DNA from: FEN-1350 sp964643355
GTDB taxonomy: Bacteria; Planctomycetota; Phycisphaerae; Sedimentisphaerales; Anaerohalosphaeraceae
Direction of reading: 5' to 3'
Length of the DNA stretch: 64,000 nt
NCBI GenBank assembly: GCA_964643355.1
Contig: CAZXPW010000007.1
Span: forward strand, 1-64,000
The notes under the pieces were generated by a model. It ran no database searches and was not told where the DNA came from. It saw nothing but the letters and a program-made list of their open reading frames with translations. Of this stretch, positions 26,751-35,072 are shown one piece after another (the stretch's first letter is position 1; each line of letters begins with the position of its first letter). The position numbers were made by a program, and so were the translations under genes.

Positions 26751-27772
26751 TTGCCGGACTCCTTGCGCTTCAGGGCGCTGTTGACGATGCGGCCGATCAG
26801 CTCGACATAGGGCATACCCTGTTGTGTGGCGATCATGGGCAGATCCGAATGCGAGGGGTGCAGGCCGGGCAGGGGGTTGACTTCGAGGAAGGCGGGCCTG
26901 CCTTTGGCGTCGAGCCGCGTATCCACGCGCGAGGTGTCGCGGCATTCGAGGGCGCGATAGGCGGCCAGCGCGAGCTTTTCGACCTCACTGCGGAGACGGC
27001 CTTTGGGCATCTCGAAATAATGGACAAACTTTTCGCACATTTCCTTGACTTCGAAGGAATAGTCCTTCGCGGGGGCGCCCTCGAGAATGGTCATTTCCAT
27101 CGTGCCCAAGACACGGGCATCGGGACCGGTACCGAGGATGGCGGTGGTGAACTCGCGGCCGGGCAGGTACTCCTCGACCAGGACCGGCTGGCTGTACCGC
27201 CTGAGCAGACGCCTGCAGACGACGGCGAGTTGTTTGGCATTGTCAATCCGCGAGGCGGAGTCCACGCCCTTGCCGGTGCCTTCGGCGATGGGCTTGGCGA
27301 AAACCGGATAGGCCAGCTTGACTTTCGCCAGGTCGGCCGGTCGTTCGATGACGGCAAAACGGGGCGTATAAATTCCGGCGGCGGCAACCAGCCGCTTGGT
27401 GACGGCCTTGTCCAGCGTGACGGCGCAGGTCAGCGGGTCGGAGAAGGTGTACGGCTGATTGTACAGCTCCAGCAGGGCGGGCACCTGCGCCTCGCGGCTG
27501 CGGCCGTATAGCCCTTCGGCGATGGTGAAGACCAGATCCCAGCGGCGCCCGGCCACCAGCAGCTCGGCGAGGCGGCGGCCATGGCCGATCCGCTCGACGC
27601 GGTAGCCCAGTGAAGTCAGCGCCTTGTCCAGTTCGTTGATTGTCGAGATGCTGTCGAACTCGCCGACCTCTTCGGGGCCGTAGCCCATGGCCAGATAGTC
27701 GTCCCGCAGGTCATAGACCAGACCGATGCACAGCCGTTTGCTTGTCCGTTTCGTTGTCGTTTGTCGTGCCAT
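26747..27772 (-). CDS. ATP-grasp ligase, D-Ala-D-Ala ligase-like
   Basis: I start at 27772, after AGGACAGG, giving 341 aa; the frame extends upstream into repeat DNA. The fold is Ddl-like: VFTIAEGLYGRSREAQVPAL (the EG.xG.RExQ variant of the Ddl substrate loop), FAKPIAEGTGKGVDSAS, VLVEEYLPGREFTTAI, then SRVDTRLDAKGRPAFLEVN and PLPGLHPSHSDLPMI. All ATP/Mg ligands seem present. Its stop overlaps the start of a second ATP-grasp fused to GNAT, so the two probably work in one pathway, each adding a residue or modifying one scaffold. Alternatives are a genuine D-Ala-D-Ala ligase or a RimK-type peptide ligase; context argues for a specialised role. Confidence 0.85.
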   Translation of the reverse strand: MARQTTTKRTSKRLCIGLVYDLRDDYLAMGYGPEEVGEFDSISTINELDKALTSLGYRVERIGHGRRLAELLVAGRRWDLVFTIAEGLYGRSREAQVPALLELYNQPYTFSDPLTCAVTLDKAVTKRLVAAAGIYTPRFAVIERPADLAKVKLAYPVFAKPIAEGTGKGVDSASRIDNAKQLAVVCRRLLRRYSQPVLVEEYLPGREFTTAILGTGPDARVLGTMEMTILEGAPAKDYSFEVKEMCEKFVHYFEMPKGRLRSEVEKLALAAYRALECRDTSRVDTRLDAKGRPAFLEVNPLPGLHPSHSDLPMIATQQGMPYVELIGRIVNSALKRKESGK

Positions 27773-27860
27773 TGCCTGTCCTGTTTTCGTTTTGTCAGAG
27801 GGGGAATATTGTACGGCGTTTGGCGGCCAAAGCAAGGAAGGATTTTTCGATTTCATCCTC

Positions 27861-28050
27861 ACGCAACGACGCAAAGCCGCAAAGAAAACAACCGCGGATT
27901 TCGCGGATTACACCGATTCAAAATTCCTCACGCCAAGGTGCAGAGGCGCGGAGAAATAGTTTAGACGCGATGAACAAGATTTACAGGATTTTGGATTTGC
28001 CACAGAGAAACGCAGAGGGTACAGAGGGATCGGCCGCCGGGCTAAAGCCC
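27861..28050. repeat. Mosaic of five or more dispersed intergenic repeat families
   Basis: Successive unrelated short elements, each with an internal beat: ACGCAACGACGCAAAGCCGC at 27861, ACCGCGGATTTCGCGGATTA at 27891, CACGCCAAGGTGCAGAGGCG at 27929, GATGAACAAGATTTACAGG at 27969, CCACAGAGAAACGCAGAGGG at 28000, and the palindrome GGGCTAAAGCCC at 28039. Strings of this kind are familiar from intergenic DNA of many bacterial phyla. No gene is supported in 27773-28236. Confidence 0.65.
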
Positions 28051-28181
28051 TTGTGTTGGATTCGGTCCGACCGATTCTCGAAATGAACTGATTTCTGCGA
28101 TCAGTCCTGGCCTCATCCAAAGCGACTGGCGTCGCGACGGCCGATCCAAAGGAAACCGCCTTTACAGAGCCCCGTGGGGCG

Positions 28182-28213
28182 TTCTGGATTCCGGCCTTCG
28201 CCGGAATGACACA
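28182..28213. repeat. CCGGCCTTCGCCGG palindromic dispersed repeat
   Basis: GGATTCCGGCCTTCGCCGGAATGACA forms a GC-rich hairpin; same family as 21151-21180 and 30742-30767. A separate small palindrome (GCCCCGTGGGGC) lies just upstream. Confidence 0.7.
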
Positions 28214-28236
28214 GATTGGGGCGTGGGATTTTTTGC

Positions 28237-28265
28237 TTGCTAATTCACGATTGGCATGGTATAAT
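28237..28265 (+). promoter_or_regulatory. Promoter of the GLUG-repeat protein gene
   Basis: TTGCTA and TATAAT are 17 bases apart and the -10 is extended (TGG before TATAAT). It lies 68 bases before the ATG and directly after the repeat mosaic. Confidence 0.65.
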
Positions 28266-28333
28266 ATTATCGAAAATCGGGTTGGTGGTCGGGTTTTTGG
28301 AGCATTTTCCGGGTTCAGGAAGGAGCGGTAATC

Positions 28334-30679
28334 ATGTTTCATTCACACAAAAGCGGTTTTCTTCCCGCAGGACTCATTTTTTACACACTTTTTACATTCA
28401 CGGCGATGGCCTGCGCCGGTACCTACTCCGGCGGCTCCGGCACCGCCGAAGACCCCTACAAAATTTCCACCGTCGCCGACTGGCAGGAGTTGATCGCCAC
28501 CTCGGCCGAGTGGGACAAGAATTATATTCTCCTCAATGACATCGACTTTGGCGGAGCGAATCTGGCGCCCATTGGAAATGGGCTGAAGCCATTTACCGGT
28601 GTTATTGAAGGAAATAGACATGTTCTTCGAGATGTGAAGATCTCATTACCAACAACCTTCGATGTCGGCCTGATAGGTTTTCTCAAAGGCGGCGAGATCC
28701 GAAATCTGGGTGCGGAAGGAATCTCTGTGACCGGACAATATAATGTCGGAGGTCTAGTGGGGGTAAGTTCCGGCACAATCACGGCCTGCTATGCCACCGG
28801 GACCGTAAGCTGTACTGGTACTGGGCCTGTCGGCGGTCTGGTGGGGCACAACTCTGGTTTAATCCAAGCATGTTGCGCCTCAAGTGTGGTCGAGGGAAAT
28901 GGCTTTGTCGGAGGGCTTGTGGGGGGAAATCAAGGAACAATCAGTGCATCCTATGCATCAGGGCCCGTTACTTGTCCGGATAATTATGTTGGTGGCCTTG
29001 TGGGATATTGTCATGAAGGGTATCAATGCATAATTCACAACTGTTATTCAACGGGCTTTGTAACCGGGAAAGATGGATATGCCGGAGGGCTTGTCGGAGG
29101 CATGTATGGCTCCACGATAACATCAAGCTTCTGGGATATCGAGACCTCCGGCCCAAATGGCAGCGGTCCTGGAAGAGGGCTGACAACAAAACAGATGAAA
29201 TCGCTTATTATCTTCCAGAATGCTGATTGGGCAGATACAAGCTGGATCATGAACGATGGGGAGGATTATCCAAGACTTGCGTGGGAAGGAATCCCGGGTC
29301 TGCCCATTCCAATTGCAGAACCGATTCCTTTGTCGGGCAGTGGGACTGTAGAGGATCCCTATCGGATAGGAACGGCAGAGGAGTTTGCGTTATTGAGTTG
29401 GTATGCAGCAGCATTCGATCGATGTTTCATATTGACGGCCGATCTGGACTTATCTGGATTCCACCTATATCCGATCGGTGAATTTCGATCTTATATTGGA
29501 AAATTCGACGGAATGGGTCATGTTCTTCAAAATGTCGCGATAGACTTGCCGAAAAGTCATAATGTTGGGGTCTTCAGTCAACTTGAATCCGGTGGCGAAA
29601 TCCGGAATCTGGGACTCGAAAATGCGACCGTAATCGGACGCTCCTTTGTAGGCGGAATAGTAGGTAATAATTTCGGCATTATTCACAACTGTTTTACCTC
29701 GGGCAAAGTAAGTGGTTCCGGCGAGAATATCGGAGGAGTAGTTGGGAGAACTCATGGTACCCTATACAACTGTTATGCCACTGGCTCGGTTTCCAGACGA
29801 AACGGAGTTACAAGTGGAAATTCGTATGTCGGGGGGATCTGTGGTACAAATGGGGATAATATGGAACCCGTTGGAACTGTCAGGAATTGTTGGGTAACAA
29901 GTGATGTGAATGATATCACAGGTCGATGCACTGGTGGACTTATAGGGGTAAATTATGGTGCAATGAGTTGTTGTTCCGCCACCGGGACGGTTTGGGGAGG
30001 CGATCTGGTTGGTGGATTGGTTGGAAGTAATTGCACTGCTACTATGGAACGCTGCTTCGCTTCCGGTTCAGTTAGCGGATTCTGGGCGGTTGGGGGATTG
30101 ACAGGAGTGAACGAAAAAGCAACCATCAGAAGTAGTTATTCTACTGGCTCCCCGATAGGACAATCGTTTATCGGAGGGCTGGTTGGTTATAGTGAATTTG
30201 GAACTGTAATAAACAGTTATTCAACTGGAAAGCCGACTGGTACAAAGCATGTTGGGGGACTATGTGGGTATGTAAGCACTTGGAGTTTGCCAAGTATAGA
30301 TAAGAATAATTTCTGGGATGCTCAGACCTCAGAAATGGCCACAAGTGAAATGGGAACAGGTAAGACAACGGGGGAGATGAAGACGCTGGCGACATTTATG
30401 GGAGCAGGGTGGGATTTTGTGGGGGAGCAGACAAGTGGGACGGAAGATGTCTGGCGGATGTGTGCGGATGGGGTTGATTATCCGAGATTGAGTTGGGAGT
30501 TTTCCGGCAACGGAGATTTTGATTGTCCGGATGGGGTCGAGTTGGAAGATATGTTGTATCTGGTCGAACGGTGGATGATGGGGACACCGGAAATAATCGG
30601 TGCGGCGGATGCCAATGGGGATGGCCGAGTGGGGATCGAGGATTTTGCGGTGCTGGCGGAAAACTGGGTACAAAAATAA
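28334..30679 (+). CDS. Secreted GLUG-repeat protein with C-terminal dockerin pair
   Basis: GGAAGGAGCGG precedes the ATG. The 781-aa protein has a signal peptide (to about residue 29), then two large blocks that both start GSGT(A/V)EDPY. Each is followed by many GLUG-type repeats of the form VGGLVG...GTI..CYATG.V. About a dozen repeats run from residue 130 to 650. The C-terminus carries a dockerin pair: DGVELEDMLYLVERW, then DANGDGRVGIEDFAVLAENW. GLUG repeats occur in surface adhesins and IgA-peptidase-like beta-solenoids; binding rather than catalysis is likely. Local codon use is more AT-rich and less biased than neighbours, and the gene is bracketed by repeat clusters, both hinting at acquisition or fast turnover. 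Confidence 0.88.
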   Translation: MFHSHKSGFLPAGLIFYTLFTFTAMACAGTYSGGSGTAEDPYKISTVADWQELIATSAEWDKNYILLNDIDFGGANLAPIGNGLKPFTGVIEGNRHVLRDVKISLPTTFDVGLIGFLKGGEIRNLGAEGISVTGQYNVGGLVGVSSGTITACYATGTVSCTGTGPVGGLVGHNSGLIQACCASSVVEGNGFVGGLVGGNQGTISASYASGPVTCPDNYVGGLVGYCHEGYQCIIHNCYSTGFVTGKDGYAGGLVGGMYGSTITSSFWDIETSGPNGSGPGRGLTTKQMKSLIIFQNADWADTSWIMNDGEDYPRLAWEGIPGLPIPIAEPIPLSGSGTVEDPYRIGTAEEFALLSWYAAAFDRCFILTADLDLSGFHLYPIGEFRSYIGKFDGMGHVLQNVAIDLPKSHNVGVFSQLESGGEIRNLGLENATVIGRSFVGGIVGNNFGIIHNCFTSGKVSGSGENIGGVVGRTHGTLYNCYATGSVSRRNGVTSGNSYVGGICGTNGDNMEPVGTVRNCWVTSDVNDITGRCTGGLIGVNYGAMSCCSATGTVWGGDLVGGLVGSNCTATMERCFASGSVSGFWAVGGLTGVNEKATIRSSYSTGSPIGQSFIGGLVGYSEFGTVINSYSTGKPTGTKHVGGLCGYVSTWSLPSIDKNNFWDAQTSEMATSEMGTGKTTGEMKTLATFMGAGWDFVGEQTSGTEDVWRMCADGVDYPRLSWEFSGNGDFDCPDGVELEDMLYLVERWMMGTPEIIGAADANGDGRVGIEDFAVLAENWVQK

Positions 30680-30681
30680 AT

Positions 30682-30735
30682 GTAGGGGCACACGGCGTGT
30701 GACCCATGGGGTGGGCGGACGCCGTCCGCCCCTAC
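30682..30735. repeat. GTAGGGGC / GCCCCTAC inverted-repeat element
   Basis: GTAGGGGCACACGGCGTGTG at 30682 and GGGCGGACGCCGTCCGCCCC at 30713 form nested palindromes that begin and end in the complementary GTAGGGGC and GCCCCTAC. A second copy lies at 30866-30889. Could also terminate the GLUG gene, whose stop is three bases upstream. Confidence 0.65.
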
Positions 30736-30741
30736 AAATCC

Positions 30742-30767
30742 GGATTCTCGCCTTCGCGGGAATGATA
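30742..30767. repeat. Degenerate TCTCGCCTTCGCGGGA palindromic repeat
   Basis: GGATTCTCGCCTTCGCGGGA followed by ATGATA: a diverged member of the CCGGCCTTCGCCGG family. Confidence 0.55.
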
Positions 30768-30773
30768 GGGGGA

Positions 30774-30889
30774 AAGGGTCAGACTTCTTTTGTGCACCTT
30801 CTCCCTTTGGTCGAAGTCGCAAAAAGGCGTCAGACCCTGGGGCCATGACGGCATGGCCCTCCAAAGGGCGGATGCCATCCGCCCCTACA
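30774..30889. repeat. Inverted GGTCAGAC/GTCAGACC element and GGGCGGATGCCATCCGCCC copy
   Basis: GGGTCAGAC at about 30776 and GTCAGACCC near 30830 bracket about 45 bases. A palindrome GGGCGGATGCCATCCGCCCC with a CTACA end follows at 30866. No transposase gene is present. Confidence 0.5.
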
Positions 30890-30911
30890 TCTATATCCTA
30901 TCGCCTATGTC

Positions 30912-31673
30912 CTATATTCTCTCGGAGAGGAGGTTGAGGATTGAGCGGGAGAGGATCGACAGGTCGATTTCGCAGCGGAGGTCGGCCAGGTGGTCGAGTC
31001 GTGTGGGGCCGAGGTTGGCGATGACGACCTTGGCGCCGGATTGTTTGGCGATGTGGGTCAGGCCCGCCGCGGGGTTGACTTCCAGCGATGAACCCAGCGC
31101 AATAAACAAATCGCACTGCTGGGCCAGTGTCTGCGATTCCAGCAGGGCCTGCATGGGGATCATGTCGCCAAAGAAGACGATGCCCGGCCGGATGAGGCCC
31201 TTGCAGTCGCAGTAGGGGACCGTCTCGGCGGCGATCTTGGCCTCGACGGCGGCGCGATCCCAGGGTTTTTCGCATTCGCAACAGTAAAACGACACGACAT
31301 CGCCGTGGAACTCGATGACATTTTCGCTGCCGGCCTTGTGGTGCAGCCGGTCGATGTTCTGGGTGATGACGGCGTTGAGCAGGTTCTGCCGTTCGAGCTC
31401 GGCCAACATGCGGTGGGTGTCGTTGGGGATCTTGTCGGCCAGAGGATGAATGTGTTCGACGGCGATGCGGTAATACTCGGCCGGATGTTCGCGGAAAAAA
31501 TCGATCTCGAAGGTTCGCTGGGAGATTTTGGAGTACAAGCCCGACGGGCCGCGGAAGTCGGCGATGCCGGATGCGGTGGAGACACCCGCGCCGGTCAGCG
31601 CGACGGCACAGTCGGCCTTTCGGAGCCAGTCGAGGATCTGGCGGGCGTATTCGTCGGCGGCGGATTGAGTCAT
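30912..31673 (-). CDS. cobB: Sirtuin (Sir2-family NAD-dependent deacylase)
   Basis: GGAGACCGCC precedes the ATG at 31673; the frame extends far upstream without other sirtuin sequence. The 253-aa protein carries ALTGAGVSTASGIADFRG, TQNIDRLHHKAG, the catalytic His in EFHGDV, GIVFFGD and ALGSSLEVNPAA. It resembles Thermotoga-type Sir2. Family role: removal of acetyl or other acyl groups from lysines using NAD. The zinc site is odd: the first Cys pair is CCEC (CxxC possible), the second is YCDCKG, i.e. CxC, one residue shorter than the normal CxxC. It is divergent from kdsB. Confidence 0.92.
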   Translation of the reverse strand: MTQSAADEYARQILDWLRKADCAVALTGAGVSTASGIADFRGPSGLYSKISQRTFEIDFFREHPAEYYRIAVEHIHPLADKIPNDTHRMLAELERQNLLNAVITQNIDRLHHKAGSENVIEFHGDVVSFYCCECEKPWDRAAVEAKIAAETVPYCDCKGLIRPGIVFFGDMIPMQALLESQTLAQQCDLFIALGSSLEVNPAAGLTHIAKQSGAKVVIANLGPTRLDHLADLRCEIDLSILSRSILNLLSERI

Positions 31674-31783
31674 GGCGGTCTCCGGGATTCGATGGTTCGG
31701 ACAATCTGTAACGATTGTACCATCGCCAAAAAGAATCGCAACTCGTTTTGCGAAAACGACTAACGGAAAATCTTCCGGCAGCA

Positions 31784-31812
31784 TTGACACCGGCGGCATG
31801 GCGTCATAAGAT
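31784..31812 (+). promoter_or_regulatory. Promoter of the kdsB-GH127-pyrG operon
   Basis: A perfect TTGACA and TAAGAT are 17 bases apart, about 57 bases before the preferred GTG start of kdsB. Confidence 0.6.
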
Positions 31813-31868
31813 ATCGGGGCAGTGGATTTACGAATGAAGTGTCTTACGAACACGGTAAGGATGATTCG

Positions 31869-32618
31869 GTGAACGCTGCGGTCGTTATCCCCGCTCGATA
31901 CGGATCGACGCGATTCGGGGCCAAAGTTCTCGCCAAAGATACCGGCAAATTTCTCGTTCAGCACACCTGGGAACGGGCGTGTTGTTGCCGCAAGGCGGGG
32001 AAGGTGCTGATCGCCACCGACCACGAAGAAGTTCTTACGGCCTGCCGGAGTTTCGGGGCCGAATGCGTGATGACGCGGGTCGATCATCAGAGCGGGACCG
32101 ACCGGATCGCGGAAGCCGTCAAGCGAATGGCCGTGGAGATCGTGGTGAATGTTCAGGCCGACGAACCGGAAATCGATCCCAAGCAGATTGACCTGCTGAT
32201 CGAGTTGCTGGAAGATCATCCGGAGGCCGACATGGCGACGCTGGTTACGCCGATCACCGATGCGGCGATGATCGCCGATCCGAATGTGGTCAAGGCGGTC
32301 GTGGATGGCAAGGGATGGGCGATGTATTTTTCACGGTCGGTGATTCCGTTCGACCGGCAGGCGGGGGGCGTGGGGGCGGGGCCGTATCTGCGGCACCTGG
32401 GGATTTACGGATACCGGAAGCAATTTTTGCTGAAGTATTCGACGCTGCCGCAATCGCGGCTGGAACAAGTGGAAAAGCTTGAGCAGTTGCGCGTTTTGGA
32501 AAACGGGTATTCGATTTTGACGGCCAGCGTGGATCATGTGGCCGAGGGGATTGACACGCCGCAGCAGTATGAGGCGTTTGTACAACGGTATCGCAAACAG
32601 ATGGAGAGCAGACGATGA
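31869..32618 (+). CDS. kdsB: 3-deoxy-manno-octulosonate cytidylyltransferase (CMP-Kdo synthetase)
   Basis: I choose the GTG at 31869, seven bases after AAGGA, which starts the protein right at the fold (VNAAVVIPARYGSTRF); an upstream in-frame GTG at 31839 would add ten residues without a ribosome binding site. The 249-aa product has the nucleotide-binding ARYGSTRF, the HQSGTDRIAEAV segment, and VNVQADEPEI (family NVQGDEP). It activates Kdo with CTP for lipopolysaccharide core synthesis, implying a Gram-negative outer membrane. Its stop overlaps the start of a GH127 gene by four bases, and pyrG, the CTP supplier, follows. Confidence 0.92.
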   Translation: MNAAVVIPARYGSTRFGAKVLAKDTGKFLVQHTWERACCCRKAGKVLIATDHEEVLTACRSFGAECVMTRVDHQSGTDRIAEAVKRMAVEIVVNVQADEPEIDPKQIDLLIELLEDHPEADMATLVTPITDAAMIADPNVVKAVVDGKGWAMYFSRSVIPFDRQAGGVGAGPYLRHLGIYGYRKQFLLKYSTLPQSRLEQVEKLEQLRVLENGYSILTASVDHVAEGIDTPQQYEAFVQRYRKQMESRR

Positions 32619-35023
32619 TGCATCGGATTTTGGCGGTTGGGTTGGCGGTGATGGTGTTTTCTGCGGGGGCTGTTGCGGCCGAATCGACGGCGGTGACGCC
32701 GGTGCCGTTTACGGCCGTAAAGGTCGATTCGGCTTTCTGGTCGCCCCGGATGGAAATCAACCGGACGGTGACGATTCCGTATTGTTTCAAGAAATGCGAA
32801 GAGACGGGGCGGATCAGTAATTTTACCAAGGCCGGAAAAGGCGAGGGGAAGTTCGAGGGGATTTATTTTAATGATTCGGATTTGTACAAGGTCATCGAGG
32901 GCGCGGCGTATTCTTTGCAGATCCATCCGGACCCGGAGCTGGAAAACTATGTCGATGGCGTGATCGAACAGATCGCTTCGGCGCAGTGGGATGACGGGTA
33001 TCTGTACACTTTCTATTCGTTGCCGCACGATACCGAGACGCGGTATCATCAGCCGGAAAAGAGATGGACCCGGGTATGGGAGATGCACGAGTTGTATTGC
33101 GCGGGGCATTTCTTCGAGGCGGCGGTGGCGTATTCGCAGGCGACGGGGAAACAGCGAATCCTGGAAGTGGCCCTGCGACTGGCGGACCATATCGACGGCG
33201 TGTTTGGGCCGGGCAAGAAATATGACACGCCGGGCCATGAAGAAATTGAGATCGGCCTGGTGAAGCTCTATCGAGCGACGGGGAACGAGCGGTATTTGAA
33301 GCTTGCGGAATTTTTTATCGATCAGCGAGGCAACAGCGAACATCGCAAGCTGTATGGCGAGTATTGCCAGGACCACATGCCGATCGCCCAGCAATCGGAG
33401 GCGTGCGGCCATGCCGTGCGGGCGGGGTATCTCTATACCGGGATGGCGGATGTGTCGGCGCTTTTGGGTCGGCCTGACCTGCGGGCGGCGCTGGGGCGAA
33501 TCTGGGAGGATGTGGCGGGGCAGAAAATGTATCTGACCGGCGGGATCGGTTCGAGCCACAGCGGGGAGGCGTTCGGCAAAGATTACGAGCTGCCGAACAA
33601 GAGCGCGTACAACGAGACCTGTGCGGCAATCGCCAACGCCCTGTGGAACCATCGAATGTATCTCATAGACGGTGACGCACGATACATGAATATCCTGGAG
33701 CGGGTGATCTACAACGGATTTTTGTCGGGCGTATCGATGAGCGGCGATCGATTCTTTTATCCGAACCCGCTGGCCTCGGACGCGGGGTATCAGCGGAGCG
33801 AATGGTTCGGTTGCTCGTGCTGTCCGGTGAATGTGGTGCGGTTTATTCCGTCGATTCTCGGATACATCTATGGCGTTCGTGATGATTCTGTGTTTGTGAA
33901 TCTGTATATCGGCGGATCGGCGGCGATTAAGACGAAGTCTCAAACGGTATGGGTGACTCAGACGACCCATTACCCCTGGAATGGCCGGGTTGAGTTGATC
34001 GTGGAACCCCAAACCCAGGCCGAGTTTTCGTTGTATCTGCGGATTCCGGGTTGGGCGGTGAACCGGCCGGTGCCGAGCGATCTGTATCGCTATATGAACA
34101 GAGAGTTGTCGGAGATTGGATTGCTGGTCAACGGCAAGAAGGTTGACCTGAAGATGGAGAAGGGTTTTGCGGTGATCCGACGGGATTGGAGGGAGGGAGA
34201 CCGCGTGGTTCTGGAGTTGCCGATGCCGATCCGGCGGGTGATTGCCCATGAGAAGGTGGAAGAGGACAAAGACCGGGTGGCGCTGGAGCGGGGGCCGGTG
34301 GTATTCTGCCTGGAGGGGGTGGACAACGGCGGTGCGGAAGGATTCGATGGGTTTTTGCTCGACGATGACGCAGAACTGAAGACCGAATTCCGAAAAGATT
34401 TGCTTGGCGGCGTGCAGGTGATCACCGGACAGGCGCAGACCCTCCACCGTACGAAGGATGATTCGGTTGAGACCAAGTCGCGAGCGTTTACGGCGATTCC
34501 GTATTATGCATGGGCGCATCGGGGACCATCGGCGATGGCGGTGTGGCTGCCGCGGACGAAGGAAGCGGCTGAAGTGGAACCGTCTCCAACAATCGCTTCG
34601 CGCAGCAAGGTGAGCGTATCCTTTCAGCCGAATATGGAAAACGCCCAACCGAACTCGGTGAAAGACCAGCGGCTGCCGAAACATTCCGGCGATAACTCGT
34701 TTGCGCATTTTCACTGGTGGTCGCATAAAGGAACAACCGAATGGATTCAGTATGATCTGGCCGAGCGGACGAAGGTGTCGAGTTGTCGGGTTTATTGGTT
34801 TGACGATACGGGGCAGGGTGAATGCCGTGTGCCGAAAAGCTGGCGGATCTTGTCCCGGGAGGGCAACGAGTGGAAACCGGTTTCCGGGGCCTCGGCGTAC
34901 GGCGTGGCCAAGGATGCGGTGAATGCGGTGTCGTTTGCCGCGGTGGAGACTGATGGGCTACGACTGGAAGTGCAACTGCAGGACGGTTTTTCCGGCGGCG
35001 TATACGAGTGGTCGGTTGAATAG
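32615..35023 (+). CDS. Secreted GH127 (DUF1680) glycosidase with C-terminal discoidin-like domain
   Basis: The 802-aa protein starts within the kdsB stop region (ATGATG overlap) and has a signal peptide to about residue 22. The (alpha/alpha)6 barrel carries WDDGYLYTFYSLP, WEMHELYCAGHFFEAAVAY and VTGGIGSSHSGE-like segments. The GH127 zinc/nucleophile site is complete: Glu334 and Cys336 in NETCAA, Cys402-Cys403 in GCSCCPVNV. Known members are beta-L-arabinofuranosidases using the first Cys of the CC pair as nucleophile. The last 150 residues (WIQYDLAERTKVSSCRVYWF onward) form an F5/8-type carbohydrate-binding module. It interrupts what is usually a kdsB-pyrG pair. Confidence 0.9.
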   Translation: MMHRILAVGLAVMVFSAGAVAAESTAVTPVPFTAVKVDSAFWSPRMEINRTVTIPYCFKKCEETGRISNFTKAGKGEGKFEGIYFNDSDLYKVIEGAAYSLQIHPDPELENYVDGVIEQIASAQWDDGYLYTFYSLPHDTETRYHQPEKRWTRVWEMHELYCAGHFFEAAVAYSQATGKQRILEVALRLADHIDGVFGPGKKYDTPGHEEIEIGLVKLYRATGNERYLKLAEFFIDQRGNSEHRKLYGEYCQDHMPIAQQSEACGHAVRAGYLYTGMADVSALLGRPDLRAALGRIWEDVAGQKMYLTGGIGSSHSGEAFGKDYELPNKSAYNETCAAIANALWNHRMYLIDGDARYMNILERVIYNGFLSGVSMSGDRFFYPNPLASDAGYQRSEWFGCSCCPVNVVRFIPSILGYIYGVRDDSVFVNLYIGGSAAIKTKSQTVWVTQTTHYPWNGRVELIVEPQTQAEFSLYLRIPGWAVNRPVPSDLYRYMNRELSEIGLLVNGKKVDLKMEKGFAVIRRDWREGDRVVLELPMPIRRVIAHEKVEEDKDRVALERGPVVFCLEGVDNGGAEGFDGFLLDDDAELKTEFRKDLLGGVQVITGQAQTLHRTKDDSVETKSRAFTAIPYYAWAHRGPSAMAVWLPRTKEAAEVEPSPTIASRSKVSVSFQPNMENAQPNSVKDQRLPKHSGDNSFAHFHWWSHKGTTEWIQYDLAERTKVSSCRVYWFDDTGQGECRVPKSWRILSREGNEWKPVSGASAYGVAKDAVNAVSFAAVETDGLRLEVQLQDGFSGGVYEWSVE

Positions 35024-35072
35024 GACCGGCGCATATCAGGGATGATCGAACATTCAGACTGGTTTGGGATCT

